A model generated the notes under the pieces. That model saw only the letters and a list, made by a program, of their open reading frames with translations, was not told where the DNA came from and did not search any database. This document shows positions 8,128-16,340 of a stretch of 26,657 bases of DNA, one piece after another (within the stretch, counting starts at the first letter, position 1; the number at the start of each line of letters is the position of its first letter). This DNA is from Ramlibacter sp. (GTDB lineage Bacteria > Pseudomonadota > Gammaproteobacteria > Burkholderiales > Burkholderiaceae_C): positions 1-26,657 of the forward strand of contig JANXVP010000150.1 in the NCBI GenBank assembly GCA_025351615.1, written 5' to 3'. The position numbers and the translations under genes were made by a program.

Positions 8128-9482
8128 AGCTTGCATTCCTGGGTGCCGCCGGCACCGTGACCGGATCGAAAACACTCGTCACCCACGACGACAAGCAATT
8201 GCTGGTCGATTGCGGCTTGTTCCAGGGCTACAAGAACCTGCGCTCGATGAACTGGGAAGACTTCCCCTTCGATCTCAAGCTGCTCGATGCCGTGGTCCTC
8301 ACCCACGCGCACCTGGATCATTCCGGCGCCCTGCCGCTGCTGGTCAAGCGCGGTTTCACCGACCCGGTGTTCGCCACGCCGTCCACCATCGATGTCTGTG
8401 GGGTCCTGCTGCCTGACAGTGGCCGGCTGCAGGAGGAAGACGCGGAGTACGCCAATCGCCGCCAGCGCTCCAAACACACGCCCGCCCTGCCCCTGTACAC
8501 CGAAGAAGACGCCAACCGGGCCTTGCGCCAGCTCAGGCCCCTGCCTTTCGAGGAGCCTTCGGACAGCATCGCCGGCATGCGGCTGCGCCTGCGGCCGGCG
8601 GGCCACATCCTCGGAGCGAGTTCGGTCGAACTGACTGCGGGAGACACCACGGTGCTGTTCTCGGGCGACCTGGGGCGACCCGACGACGCCATCATGCGGG
8701 CGCCCGTCCCGATCGAGCGCGCCGACCACATCGTGGCCGAATCGACTTACGGTGACCGGCTGCATGATGCATCGAATGCCGAACTGCTGCTGGGCCAGGT
8801 GATTCAGCGCACGGCGGCGCGGGGCGGCATCGTCGTGATTCCCGCATTTGCCGTCGGACGGGCGCAGTCGTTGCTGTATGCCATCTACCGCCTCAAGCAG
8901 CGCTCGGAAATCCCCGAACTGCCCATCTACCTGAACAGCCCGATGGCCATCGACATGACGGATATCTATCACCGGCATCGCGCCGAGCACCGGCTTTCCG
9001 CTGAGGAATGCGCCGGGATGATCGAGGTCGCAACCATGGTTCGCACGACCGAGGCGTCGCGCGCACTGGTGGCCCGGCGCCAGCCTGCCGTGATCGTGTC
9101 GGCCAGCGGCATGGCCACCGGCGGCCGGGTGCTGCATCACCTGAAAGCGCTGGCACCCGAGTCGCGCAATGCGATCGTGTTTGCCGGTTTCCAGGCCGGC
9201 GGCACCCGTGGCGCGCGGATCGTCGCCGGCGAGCGCAGCATCCGGATCCACGGCGAAGACGTGGCGGTGAACGCCGAGGTCATTTCGCTGCCCGGCATGT
9301 CCGCCCATGCCGATGCGCAGCAGATCGTGCAGTGGCTCAAGACGGCCCCCAAGCCTCCTCGCGGCATCTACCTGAACCACGGCGAGCCGGCTCCAGCGGA
9401 TGCGCTGCGGCAACGGATCGAACGCGAGCTCGGCTGGTCTGCAACCGTCCCGCGCCTGGGGCAGAGCGTGGAGATTGCGTGA
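8124..9482 (+). CDS. MBL-fold beta-CASP RNA-specificity hydrolase
   Basis: A 452-residue metallo-beta-lactamase protein of the beta-CASP/RMMBL class (CPSF73- and YsxA-like exonucleases). The Zn motif HAHLDH is at residues 61-66. Next come [14 protein letters not shown] (metal Asp), ESTYGDRLH, the beta-CASP segment [31 protein letters not shown], and the C-terminal RNA-specificity block with SAHADAQQI and YLNHGEP. This set predicts a Zn-dependent RNA nuclease in the cytoplasm. The start at 8124 gives the family opening [15 protein letters not shown]. Its stop overlaps the GTG of the phosphorylase gene (GTGA at 9479-9482). A pathway from RNA to NMPs to ribose phosphate is attractive but unproven; tRNA or mRNA processing is an alternative. 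Confidence 0.9.
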   Translation: MKLAFLGAAGTVTGSKTLVTHDDKQLLVDCGLFQGYKNLRSMNWEDFPFDLKLLDAVVLTHAHLDHSGALPLLVKRGFTDPVFATPSTIDVCGVLLPDSGRLQEEDAEYANRRQRSKHTPALPLYTEEDANRALRQLRPLPFEEPSDSIAGMRLRLRPAGHILGASSVELTAGDTTVLFSGDLGRPDDAIMRAPVPIERADHIVAESTYGDRLHDASNAELLLGQVIQRTAARGGIVVIPAFAVGRAQSLLYAIYRLKQRSEIPELPIYLNSPMAIDMTDIYHRHRAEHRLSAEECAGMIEVATMVRTTEASRALVARRQPAVIVSASGMATGGRVLHHLKALAPESRNAIVFAGFQAGGTRGARIVAGERSIRIHGEDVAVNAEVISLPGMSAHADAQQIVQWLKTAPKPPRGIYLNHGEPAPADALRQRIERELGWSATVPRLGQSVEIA

Positions 9483-10990
9483 CGGACGACGCCCGTCTGC
9501 GGTTGCGGCCGCTCGGCATCGACACCCAGCAGGAATTCGTCATTTACATGCAGCACGACTGCCACGTCTGTCGCTCGGAAGGATTCGAGGCCCAGACACG
9601 GGTGGAGGTCACACTGCGCGGGCGCCGCATCATTGCCAGCATCAACCTGGTGGACGCCAATCTGCTGGCGCCAGAAGAGGTCAGCCTGTCGACCAGCGCC
9701 TGGCTGAAACTGGATGCCGCCGCGGGCGATTTCGTCATCGTGGAGCACGCACCGACCCTCGATTCGCTCAGCGCGATGCGCTCCAAGATCTACGGAAACC
9801 GGCTGGATGCCGCTGCGCTCAACGCCATCGTGGGTGACGTCGCTGCGGGCCGCTATTCGGAACTGCACATCGCGGCCTTCCTCGCCGCCTGTGCCGGCGG
9901 CCGCATGGACCTGCAGGAGACCATCGACCTGACTGGGGCGATGGTCGTCGTGGGCGAACGCATCGACTGGGGGCGCGCACCCATCGCCGACAAGCACTGC
10001 GTCGGCGGCCTGCCTGGCAACCGCACCACGCCCATCGTGGTGGCGATCGCGGTGGCCGCCGGCTTGACCATGCCAAAGACATCGTCCCGCGCGATCACCT
10101 CTCCGGCCGGTACGGCCGACGTGATGGAGACGCTGACCTGCGTCGATCTCGACGTGCCGGCGATGCGTCGGGTCGTCGAACGCGTCGGCGGCTGTTTCGT
10201 CTGGGGCGGTGCTCTGAGCCTGAGTCCGGCCGACGATCTGCTGATCCGGATCGAGCGGCCGCTCGACCTCGACAGCGATGCCCAGATCGTCGCATCCGTG
10301 CTGTCGAAGAAAATCGCCGCCGGCGCGACCCATGCCTTGATCGACATCCCGGTCGGGCCGACCGCCAAGGTGCGCAGCGACCAGGACGCCGATCGTCTGC
10401 AGGCGTTGCTGGAACAGGTGGCGGCAGCGCATGGATTGCAGCTGCGCGTCTTGCGCACGCACGGTTCGCAGCCAGTCGGGCGCGGGATCGGGCCGGCGCT
10501 GGAGGCGCATGACGTGCTGGCGGTGCTGCGAGGCGTGGCCGCGGCGCCGGAAGACCTGCGAATGCGCGCGTTGGTGCTCGCGGGCGAACTGCTTGAGTTC
10601 TGTGGTCACAGCACGCCGGGCGCCGGCAGGTCCGAGGCGACACGACTGCTGGACAGCGGCGCAGCGTGGACCACGTTCCAGGCAATCTGCGAGGCGCAAG
10701 GCGGGCTGCGGGAGCCCGGCGTTGCCCGGTTGCGTGAAGCGGTGCTGGCAGACCGCGCGGGCCATGTGTCCGCCATCGACAACCGGCGCCTCTCGCGGGT
10801 GGCGAAACTTGCTGGTGCACCCGGCTCCCCCACCGCCGGAGTCGAATTGCACTTGAAGCTGGGCGATCGCGTGCAGCGCGGAATGCCGCTGTTCACACTG
10901 CATGCGCAGGCACCCGGGGAACTGGCTTACGCGAAGCGTTATCTTGCGACTCACGCATTCATGACCGTCGCCTCCGAGGTGCCGCAATGA
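9479..10990 (+). CDS. Archaeal-type AMP/thymidine phosphorylase
   Basis: A 503-residue protein starting at a GTG inside the stop of the previous gene; the open frame runs further upstream but only through that gene. It has the archaeal AMP-phosphorylase layout: an extra N-terminal domain (1-85), then the nucleoside phosphorylase core with [15 protein letters not shown], in place of the bacterial KHSTGGVGD loop, and [21 protein letters not shown]. It ends with a lipoyl-like C-terminal domain ([21 protein letters not shown]). Archaeal relatives convert AMP (or CMP/UMP) plus phosphate to ribose 1,5-bisphosphate plus base; bacterial homologues are usually annotated as thymidine phosphorylase. A PRPP-synthetase fragment starts in its stop codon (ATGA), so the locus probably concerned nucleotide and ribose-phosphate recycling. 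NMP versus nucleoside substrate cannot be decided here. No RuBisCO gene is in the window. Confidence 0.88.
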   Translation: MTDDARLRLRPLGIDTQQEFVIYMQHDCHVCRSEGFEAQTRVEVTLRGRRIIASINLVDANLLAPEEVSLSTSAWLKLDAAAGDFVIVEHAPTLDSLSAMRSKIYGNRLDAAALNAIVGDVAAGRYSELHIAAFLAACAGGRMDLQETIDLTGAMVVVGERIDWGRAPIADKHCVGGLPGNRTTPIVVAIAVAAGLTMPKTSSRAITSPAGTADVMETLTCVDLDVPAMRRVVERVGGCFVWGGALSLSPADDLLIRIERPLDLDSDAQIVASVLSKKIAAGATHALIDIPVGPTAKVRSDQDADRLQALLEQVAAAHGLQLRVLRTHGSQPVGRGIGPALEAHDVLAVLRGVAAAPEDLRMRALVLAGELLEFCGHSTPGAGRSEATRLLDSGAAWTTFQAICEAQGGLREPGVARLREAVLADRAGHVSAIDNRRLSRVAKLAGAPGSPTAGVELHLKLGDRVQRGMPLFTLHAQAPGELAYAKRYLATHAFMTVASEVPQ

Positions 10991-11106
10991 AGCCCATCGT
11001 CGTCGCCATGCCGGGCAATGAGCGCCTGGCGCGCGAACTGGTGGCGCGCCTCGATCTCGACTATCGCGCTGTCACGGCGATCGCAGCCTCCCCTATGGTT
11101 AGATGA
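10987..11106 (+). pseudogene. Truncated ribose-phosphate pyrophosphokinase-like gene
   Basis: The ATG overlaps the phosphorylase stop (ATGA). The first 30 codons read [20 protein letters not shown] and on to DYRAVT, which looks like the start of a PRPP-synthetase-like protein (the expected next part, an RRFPDGE block, is missing). The similarity stops around 11079 and nine unrelated codons lead to a TGA at 11104-11106. A complete gene would be about 300 codons. The frame runs eight bases into the 3' end of the opposing hemN gene, so a rearrangement probably joined the two. The catalytic domains are absent, so it cannot encode an active enzyme. The identification rests on a short stretch and its usual partner genes. 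Confidence 0.6.
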
Positions 11107-12481
11107 TCCGGGAGAATTTCGCGCGGCTGTGGCCGGTCTGCAGATAGCGGTCGAACACCATCGCGACAGCGCGGATCAGGAACCAGCCGCTGGCCGTCAC
11201 GCGGACCGTTGTCTCGTCCATCAGCACCAGGCCCTGGTCGCGCAGTTCGCGCAGTTGCTCCAGCTCCGCCGCGAAGTAGCCCCTGAAATCCAGCCCCCAG
11301 GTCTGCTCGATCGAATCGAAGATCAGCTGGCCCTGGCACATCAGCGCCATGATCACCGCCCGGCGCACCAGGTCGTCGTGGCTGAGCGCCAGCCCCCGAA
11401 CCACCGGCAACCGACCCTGGTCGAGGTGGCTGCAGTACTCCTCCATCGTCTTGGCGTTCTGGCTGTAGGTCGTGCCGACCCGCCCGATGGCGGAAACGCC
11501 GAGCCCGATGAGGTCGCAATCCGGCTGCGTGCTGTAGCCCTGGAAGTTGCGGTGCAGCCTGCCCTGGCGCTTGGCGACCGCCAGCGCGTCGTTCGGCAAG
11601 GCGAAATGGTCCATGCCGATATGGTCGTAGCCGGCCTGCATGAAGGCGCCCAGCGATTGCGCCAGCATGGCCAGCTTGGCGGCCGCGCCCGGCATGTCGG
11701 TCGACAGGATGCGCCGTTGGGGCTTGAACCGTTCGGGCAGATGCGCATAGCCGTACAGCGCGATCCGGTCCGGACGCAGCCGGCACATCTGCTCCAGCGT
11801 CCGTGCGAACGATTCCGGCGTTTGCCGTGGCAGGCCATAGATCAGGTCGACATTGATCGAATCGAAGCCGACCTCGCGGGCTTGCGCGACCAGCGCGAAC
11901 ACCTGCTCCGCCGGCTGGATGCGGTGCACCGCTTTCTGCACTTCCGGGTCGAAGTCCTGCACCCCGAAGCTGATCCGGTTGAATCCCATGGCGGCAAGGG
12001 CGGCCAGCCGCTTGCCGTCGACCGTGCGAGGGTCGATCTCGATGGAGTGTTCGCCACCGGGCGCCAGCGTGAAGCTGCGACGCAGCATCGCCATCAATTG
12101 TTCCAGCTCGTCATCGGACAGGAAAGTCGGCGAGCCACCCCCCAGGTGCAGTTGCGTCACGGTCTGTCCACGGCCGAGCTGCGCTGTGTGCAGGTCGACT
12201 TCGCGGGCGAGGTCGCGCAAATAGATCGCTCCCCGTTCGTGGTGTTTGGTGATGATCTTGTTGCAGGCGCAGTAGTAGCACAGCGACTCGCAGAACGGGA
12301 TGTGGATGTACAGCGACAGCGGCGAAGCCTGGGCGCCAGGAACCGCCTTGCGCTGGGCCAGGGCCTGGCCATAGTCGGATGCCGTGAAGGTTTCGACAAA
12401 ATGGTCGGCGGTCGGATAGGAGGTATAACGCGGCCCCGGGATGTCGAAGCGGCGCAGCAGATCGGGAGAGACGGTGTTCAT
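11099..12481 (-). CDS. hemN: Oxygen-independent coproporphyrinogen III oxidase, copy 1
   Basis: A 460-residue radical-SAM enzyme that turns coproporphyrinogen III into protoporphyrinogen IX without oxygen, in heme synthesis. The start has the HemN block GPRYTSYPTADHF (16-28). The cluster motif is Cys64-x3-Cys68-x2-Cys71-x-Cys73, matching HemN proper rather than HemW. The SAM-binding GGGSPTF is near 115, and it ends with a typical SRII. Length equals the family norm (about 455-460). An FNR-type palindrome lies 53 bases before the ATG, so it should be induced at low oxygen. It is separate from the ubiquinone genes upstream on the same strand. A second, different copy starts at 25703. Its 3' end meets the broken PRPP-synthetase-like gene tail to tail without a terminator. 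Confidence 0.96.
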   Translation of the reverse strand: MNTVSPDLLRRFDIPGPRYTSYPTADHFVETFTASDYGQALAQRKAVPGAQASPLSLYIHIPFCESLCYYCACNKIITKHHERGAIYLRDLAREVDLHTAQLGRGQTVTQLHLGGGSPTFLSDDELEQLMAMLRRSFTLAPGGEHSIEIDPRTVDGKRLAALAAMGFNRISFGVQDFDPEVQKAVHRIQPAEQVFALVAQAREVGFDSINVDLIYGLPRQTPESFARTLEQMCRLRPDRIALYGYAHLPERFKPQRRILSTDMPGAAAKLAMLAQSLGAFMQAGYDHIGMDHFALPNDALAVAKRQGRLHRNFQGYSTQPDCDLIGLGVSAIGRVGTTYSQNAKTMEEYCSHLDQGRLPVVRGLALSHDDLVRRAVIMALMCQGQLIFDSIEQTWGLDFRGYFAAELEQLRELRDQGLVLMDETTVRVTASGWFLIRAVAMVFDRYLQTGHSRAKFSRII

Positions 12482-12534
12482 TTGCGAGGCCTGGTGGTGA
12501 GATTCGACTGTGCGGGCTTCCGCGGCCCCCGCGC

Positions 12535-12548
12535 TTGATCTGGATCAA
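12535..12548 (-). promoter_or_regulatory. FNR-type box for hemN copy 1
   Basis: TTGATCTGGATCAA is an exact match to TTGAT-N4-ATCAA. It lies 53 bases before the hemN ATG at 12481. A hexamer CACAGT at 12512-12507 sits where a -10 box would be for an activator centred at -41.5, giving a leader of about 19 bases. Confidence 0.85.
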
Positions 12549-12733
12549 GCCGGCCCGGCACGGTGCATCGACAATTGGCCCGTGAACAGATGCGCACGTG
12601 TGCGCCAGAAACGACGGTTCAGACACAACGCCCCAATTGGGTTCCGACAGGCGATGAGCCAGATGCGCTCGTTCCACCCTCCATCGAGCCTGCCTGTTCC
12701 AGTTGCGACCGGCGGATCGTGAGCCAGCTGGCT

Positions 12734-14251
12734 TCAGATCCCTGATCCGGCCTTCTGGGCGGGGGTGTCGAGGGACAGTGTATTGAACATGGCGTCGACC
12801 CGCGCGAGCACGGCGGCGTCCATGACGATGGGCCGCCCCCACTCGCGCAGCGTCTCGCCTGGCCACTTGTTGGTCGCGTCCAGTCCCATTTTGCTGCCCA
12901 GGCCGCTGACAGGGGAGGCGAAGTCCAGGTAGTCGATGGGCGTGCCCTCGACCATCAGCGTGTCCCGCGCGGGGTCCATGCGGGTCGTCAGCGCCCAGAT
13001 TACCTCGCGCCAGTCACGGATGTCGACATCCTCATCGACGACGACGATGAACTTGGTGTACATGAATTGCCGCAGATGGCTCCAGACGCCCATCATCACG
13101 CGCCGCGCGTGGCCGGGATAGGCCTTGCGGATCTGGACGACCGCCATCCGGTAGCTGCAGCCCTCGGGCGGCAGGTAGAAATCGGTGATCTCCGGGAACT
13201 GCCGCTGCAGCAGCGGGATGAACAATTCGTTCAGCGCCATGCCCAGCACCGAGGGCTCGTCGGGCGGCTTGCCGGTGTAGGTGGAATGGTAGATCGGGTC
13301 GCGGCGCATCGTGATGCGGTCCACGGTGAACACCGGGAACCAGGCCTGCTCGTTGTAATAGCCGGTGTGGTCGCCGAACGGGCCTTCGAGCGCATGCTGG
13401 TAGCCGCTGGGATGCGTCGGGTCGGGGTAGATGTGGCCCTCGAGCACGATTTCGGCGGTGGCAGGGACCCGCAGTTCGCTGCCGAGCGCTTGCACGACCT
13501 CGGTTCGGCGCCCGCGCAGCAAGCCCGCGAACTGGTACTCCGACAGGCTGTCAGGCACGGGAGTCACGGCGCCGAGCAGCGTTGCCGGATCTGCCCCGAG
13601 CGCAACTGCAACGGAGTAGGGCTGCCCGGGATGGGCGATGCCGTGCTCGCGAAAGTCCTGCGCGCCGCCGCGATGTGGGAGCCAGCGCATGATCAGCTGG
13701 TTGCGCGCCAGAACCTGCTGGCGGTAGATGCCGAGATTCTGCCGGGCCTTGTTCGGTCCCTGCGTGATCACCAGGCCCCAGGTCACCAGCGGCGCCACGT
13801 CGCCAGGCCAGCAGTGTTGCACCGGCAGCCGCGCCAGGTCCACATCGTTGCCTTCCCAGACCAGGTCCTGGCATGGCGCCGAACGTACCTCGCGCGGCGC
13901 CATTTGCCACAGGGTCTTGATCAGGCCGCCAAGGCCCAGCATGTCGCGGATCCCCTTGGGCGGCGAGGGATCCTTCAGCGCCGCCAGCGCTTCGCCAAAG
14001 GGGCGCAAGGCGCGCAGGTCGGCGACGCCCATCGCGCGTGCGACGCGACCGGGCGTTCCGAACAGGTTGCCCAGCACCGGCATGGTGTGGCCCGACGGAT
14101 GTTCGAACAGCAGGGCAGGGCCACCGGCGCGCAGCACGCGCTCGCACAGCGCCGTAATTTCCAGGTAGGGAGAGATCGGCTCGCTGACACGGCGCAGTTC
14201 CCCGGCGTGCTCCAGCTGGGTGATGAAGTCGCGCAAGTCGCGGTAAGCCAG
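12734..14251 (-). CDS. ubiD: UbiD-family prenylated-FMN decarboxylase
   Basis: About 500 residues, as for E. coli UbiD, which decarboxylates 3-octaprenyl-4-hydroxybenzoate with prenylated FMN, a step that needs no oxygen. Family marks include [19 protein letters not shown] at the start, [57 protein letters not shown] and [15 protein letters not shown]. No ATG or GTG fits the N-terminus. The nearest candidates are CTG at 14251, which keeps the conserved YRDLRDF, and TTG at 14236; I chose CTG. The ubiT stop codon at 14266-14264 is in the same frame just four codons upstream, so translation is probably coupled. It is the last gene of the ubiUV-PAQR-ubiT-ubiD run. Other UbiD-family members act on other aromatic acids, but the neighbours favour ubiquinone. 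Confidence 0.9.
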   Translation of the reverse strand: MAYRDLRDFITQLEHAGELRRVSEPISPYLEITALCERVLRAGGPALLFEHPSGHTMPVLGNLFGTPGRVARAMGVADLRALRPFGEALAALKDPSPPKGIRDMLGLGGLIKTLWQMAPREVRSAPCQDLVWEGNDVDLARLPVQHCWPGDVAPLVTWGLVITQGPNKARQNLGIYRQQVLARNQLIMRWLPHRGGAQDFREHGIAHPGQPYSVAVALGADPATLLGAVTPVPDSLSEYQFAGLLRGRRTEVVQALGSELRVPATAEIVLEGHIYPDPTHPSGYQHALEGPFGDHTGYYNEQAWFPVFTVDRITMRRDPIYHSTYTGKPPDEPSVLGMALNELFIPLLQRQFPEITDFYLPPEGCSYRMAVVQIRKAYPGHARRVMMGVWSHLRQFMYTKFIVVVDEDVDIRDWREVIWALTTRMDPARDTLMVEGTPIDYLDFASPVSGLGSKMGLDATNKWPGETLREWGRPIVMDAAVLARVDAMFNTLSLDTPAQKAGSGI

Positions 14252-14263
14252 ACGATGTTCCGC

Positions 14264-14779
14264 TCAGCCGCCTGCGTCAGCGCCCGGATGGCGTCGCCCG
14301 ACGCCGGGCGTGTGCGCATGCGGCCCCAGCCGCGCGAGGACAGCGCGCGGGGTCCAGCCCCGAAGCTCGAACGCTGGCAGTTCCAGCGCATCGAGTGCAT
14401 TCTTGACCACCAGTCCGAGCTCGGTATCGCCTTCGATCGACAGGCGGCGGCTGAAAAAGAGCGTGTCCGGATCTTCCCGGCGCTGTGCGAGTTGCAGGAA
14501 ATCGTAGGCGCTCGCACTGATGCTCAGGTCCGCCGTCAAGCCGGCGTCGCAGGCCACGAAGCCAGCCCCGGTCCAGCGGAAATCGAAGGTCAGGCACGCG
14601 TCACGCACATGGATGCGCAGTCGCCTGTCCAACAGCAGCGCACACACGTCCGCGGGCAACTGCCGCGCCAGTACCAGGTTGAGAGCGCGCGCGAGCAGCA
14701 CCGAGCCGGGATAGGCCGGCAGCCGGGCCAGCAATGCGCCCAACGGTCGCGGCAAGACATGGGACAGGGGAGTGTTCAT
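14264..14779 (-). CDS. ubiT: UbiT-like SCP2-domain protein
   Basis: A 171-residue protein from the ATG at 14779 (MNTPLSHVLPRPL); a TTG six codons earlier is less likely. An SCP2 lipid-binding domain covers about residues 35-140 (LNLVLARQLPADVCALLLDRR, then GDTELGLVVKNALDALELP). UbiT of E. coli has the same size and, with UbiU and UbiV, is needed for oxygen-independent ubiquinone synthesis, where it is thought to carry the hydrophobic intermediates. Having ubiU and ubiV upstream on the same strand makes the assignment strong. A PAQR gene separates it from ubiV, and ubiD follows in the same frame after a single stop codon. SCP2 domains also occur in the aerobic factor UbiJ, but that protein is normally beside ubiE and ubiB. 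Confidence 0.88.
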   Translation of the reverse strand: MNTPLSHVLPRPLGALLARLPAYPGSVLLARALNLVLARQLPADVCALLLDRRLRIHVRDACLTFDFRWTGAGFVACDAGLTADLSISASAYDFLQLAQRREDPDTLFFSRRLSIEGDTELGLVVKNALDALELPAFELRGWTPRAVLARLGPHAHTPGVGRRHPGADAGG

Positions 14780-14797
14780 CGGGATCCGCCTCGCCAA

Positions 14798-15415
14798 TCA
14801 AGCGACATGAAGCAGCACGGCAAAAAAATGGCATGCGCTGCCGGCCATGACAAACAGATGCCAGACGCCGTGTCCGTGACGCAGCTTGTGGTCAGTGGCA
14901 TAGAAAGCGATGCCGCCTGTGTACAGCACGCCGCCCGTGACCAGCCACGCAAAGCCTGCCGGATGCAGGGCCAGCCACAAGGGTGAAATGACAAGCAGGG
15001 CGAGCCATCCCATGAGCACATAGATCACGAGCGACAGGACGCGCGCACCCCGGGCCAGCCAGATCTCCTGCACGATGCCAAGCAGGGCCAGCGACCACAC
15101 GGCACCCAGCAGCGACCAGCCCCAGGCGCCTCGCAGCGTCACCAGCGCGAACGGCGTGTAGCTGCCGGCAATCAGCAGGTAAATGGCGCAGTGATCGAAT
15201 TTGCGCAGCACGTCCTTGGCCCGGCCGCGCACGCTGTGGTAGAGCGTCGAGAAAATGTACAGCGTCACCAGCGTCGCGCCGTAGATGCTGAAACTCACGA
15301 TCTTCCAGGGGTCTCCGAGCCGGGCGGCCAGCGTCACCAGCACTGCCGTGCCCGCCACGGACAATGCGGCACCGACCAGATGGCTGATGCTGTTGAAACG
15401 TTCGCCGCGCTGCAT
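14798..15415 (-). CDS. PAQR / hemolysin III family membrane protein
   Basis: A 205-residue membrane protein with about seven hydrophobic helices. It has the PAQR/HlyIII marks: ERFNSISHLVGAALS at the start, LYIFSTLYHSV with its conserved Ser and His in helix 2, FDHCAIYLLIAGSYTPF (Asp and His of the metal site), and a C-terminal WHLFVMAGSACHFFAVLLHV with two histidines. The Asp and three His match the residues that bind zinc in this superfamily, which suggests a hydrolase- or ceramidase-like active site in the membrane, though bacterial members lack a settled function. It lies six bases after ubiV and before ubiT, an unexpected place for a hemolysin III gene; a membrane-lipid role tied to quinone synthesis is possible but unproven. 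Confidence 0.92.
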   Translation of the reverse strand: MQRGERFNSISHLVGAALSVAGTAVLVTLAARLGDPWKIVSFSIYGATLVTLYIFSTLYHSVRGRAKDVLRKFDHCAIYLLIAGSYTPFALVTLRGAWGWSLLGAVWSLALLGIVQEIWLARGARVLSLVIYVLMGWLALLVISPLWLALHPAGFAWLVTGGVLYTGGIAFYATDHKLRHGHGVWHLFVMAGSACHFFAVLLHVA

Positions 15416-15421
15416 GGCGTT

Positions 15422-16315
15422 TCAGGGGCTCGCGCCCTGTTGCAGTCCGGGGCGCCCATGCCAGTAACCGTCGCAGCCCGGTCCCGGCATCAGGGCTTGC
15501 GAGCGCTGCCTGGCGTCCTGCGGCGCCAGCTCCTGCCTGACCGCTTGCTGAAAGCAGGCAATGATTTCCGCCATGTGGTTGGCCTGCGGACTCAGGCGGA
15601 CCACGTCCACCCCCAGCGTATCCATGTCGCCCAAGGCGTCGATCAGGTTGTAGACGCGGGCCGATTGCATCTGCGTGCCATTGAGGACCAGGAAGTCCTC
15701 GCTCTCGCGGGTTTTGAGCAGCAGGCCGTCCGGATGCTCGATGCAGCAGAAGCTGCAATCGTCCTTGGCCGCGTTCCGGTGCCGCGCGGTAAAGCAGCGT
15801 GCCGAAAAGGCCAGCGGCATGCGGCCATAGGCGAACACCTCTGTCTGCACACCCGGAGGCCGGTCCTGCTGCAGCGCCGCCAGGTCGTCACGCTTCATCT
15901 CCAGCGGCATCACCCAGCGGGTGGCGCCGAGCGACGCCATCCATTGCAGGGAGGGCAGGTTGTACAGGTTGAGGTGCGGCCCGGCGACGAAGGGGAGCTT
16001 GCCGGCCAGGCAACGCACGGCGCCCATGTCGTTGGCTTCCACCGCGAACTGTCCATTGGCTGCGATCTTGTGCATCGCGGCCACGTCGCTGCCCGATTCC
16101 AGCAGCACCTGGGTCGAGAGCACCACGTCCTTGCCGGTCCCGCGCAGGCGCGCACCGATCTCCAGCCAGTCCGCCAACCGCATCTCGTTGCGACGCGAGC
16201 AGACTGTTTCGCCCAGGTACACGACATCGACCGGCGTCTCGGCGAGGGACTCGTAAAAACGGAAAGTGGTTTCGCGCGGCCAGTGGTACAGCAGCGGTCC
16301 CAGGGCGATTTTCAT
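15422..16315 (-). CDS. ubiV: UbiV, Fe-S U32 protein for anaerobic ubiquinone synthesis
   Basis: A 297-residue member of the U32 peptidase family. It carries Cys39, Cys174, Cys187 and Cys191; their spacing (13 then 4 between the last three) is the same as the 4Fe-4S ligands of E. coli UbiV (Cys39, 180, 193, 197). UbiV forms a complex with UbiU that carries out the ring hydroxylations of ubiquinone without oxygen, using prephenate as the oxygen source. Opening MKIALGPLLYHWP is typical. The gene starts 25 bases after ubiU. The C-terminal tail, from about residue 275, is Gln/Pro/Gly rich and probably disordered. Its promoter is presumably the one before ubiU. The four-cysteine match makes confusion with other U32 proteins unlikely. 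Confidence 0.95.
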   Translation of the reverse strand: MKIALGPLLYHWPRETTFRFYESLAETPVDVVYLGETVCSRRNEMRLADWLEIGARLRGTGKDVVLSTQVLLESGSDVAAMHKIAANGQFAVEANDMGAVRCLAGKLPFVAGPHLNLYNLPSLQWMASLGATRWVMPLEMKRDDLAALQQDRPPGVQTEVFAYGRMPLAFSARCFTARHRNAAKDDCSFCCIEHPDGLLLKTRESEDFLVLNGTQMQSARVYNLIDALGDMDTLGVDVVRLSPQANHMAEIIACFQQAVRQELAPQDARQRSQALMPGPGCDGYWHGRPGLQQGASP

Positions 16316-16340
16316 GGGGGTGAGGCAGTCATCCGGAGCG

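Noticed and set aside
9368..10987. 539-codon minus-strand frame, and a similar 435-codon one at 8106-9413
   Set aside because: Both mirror strongly supported + strand enzymes (phosphorylase and MBL protein) and lack family features.
11018..12538. 506-codon plus-strand frame
   Set aside because: Antisense to hemN, whose radical-SAM motifs are intact. Composition is shadow-like.
12592..12605. Palindrome GCGCAC-GT-GTGCGC upstream of hemN copy 1
   Set aside because: Six-base GC-rich arms are common by chance here, and the site is upstream of the FNR box with no matching partner elsewhere.
13067..14986. 639-codon plus-strand frame
   Set aside because: Runs antisense through ubiD, ubiT and into the PAQR gene; no motifs.
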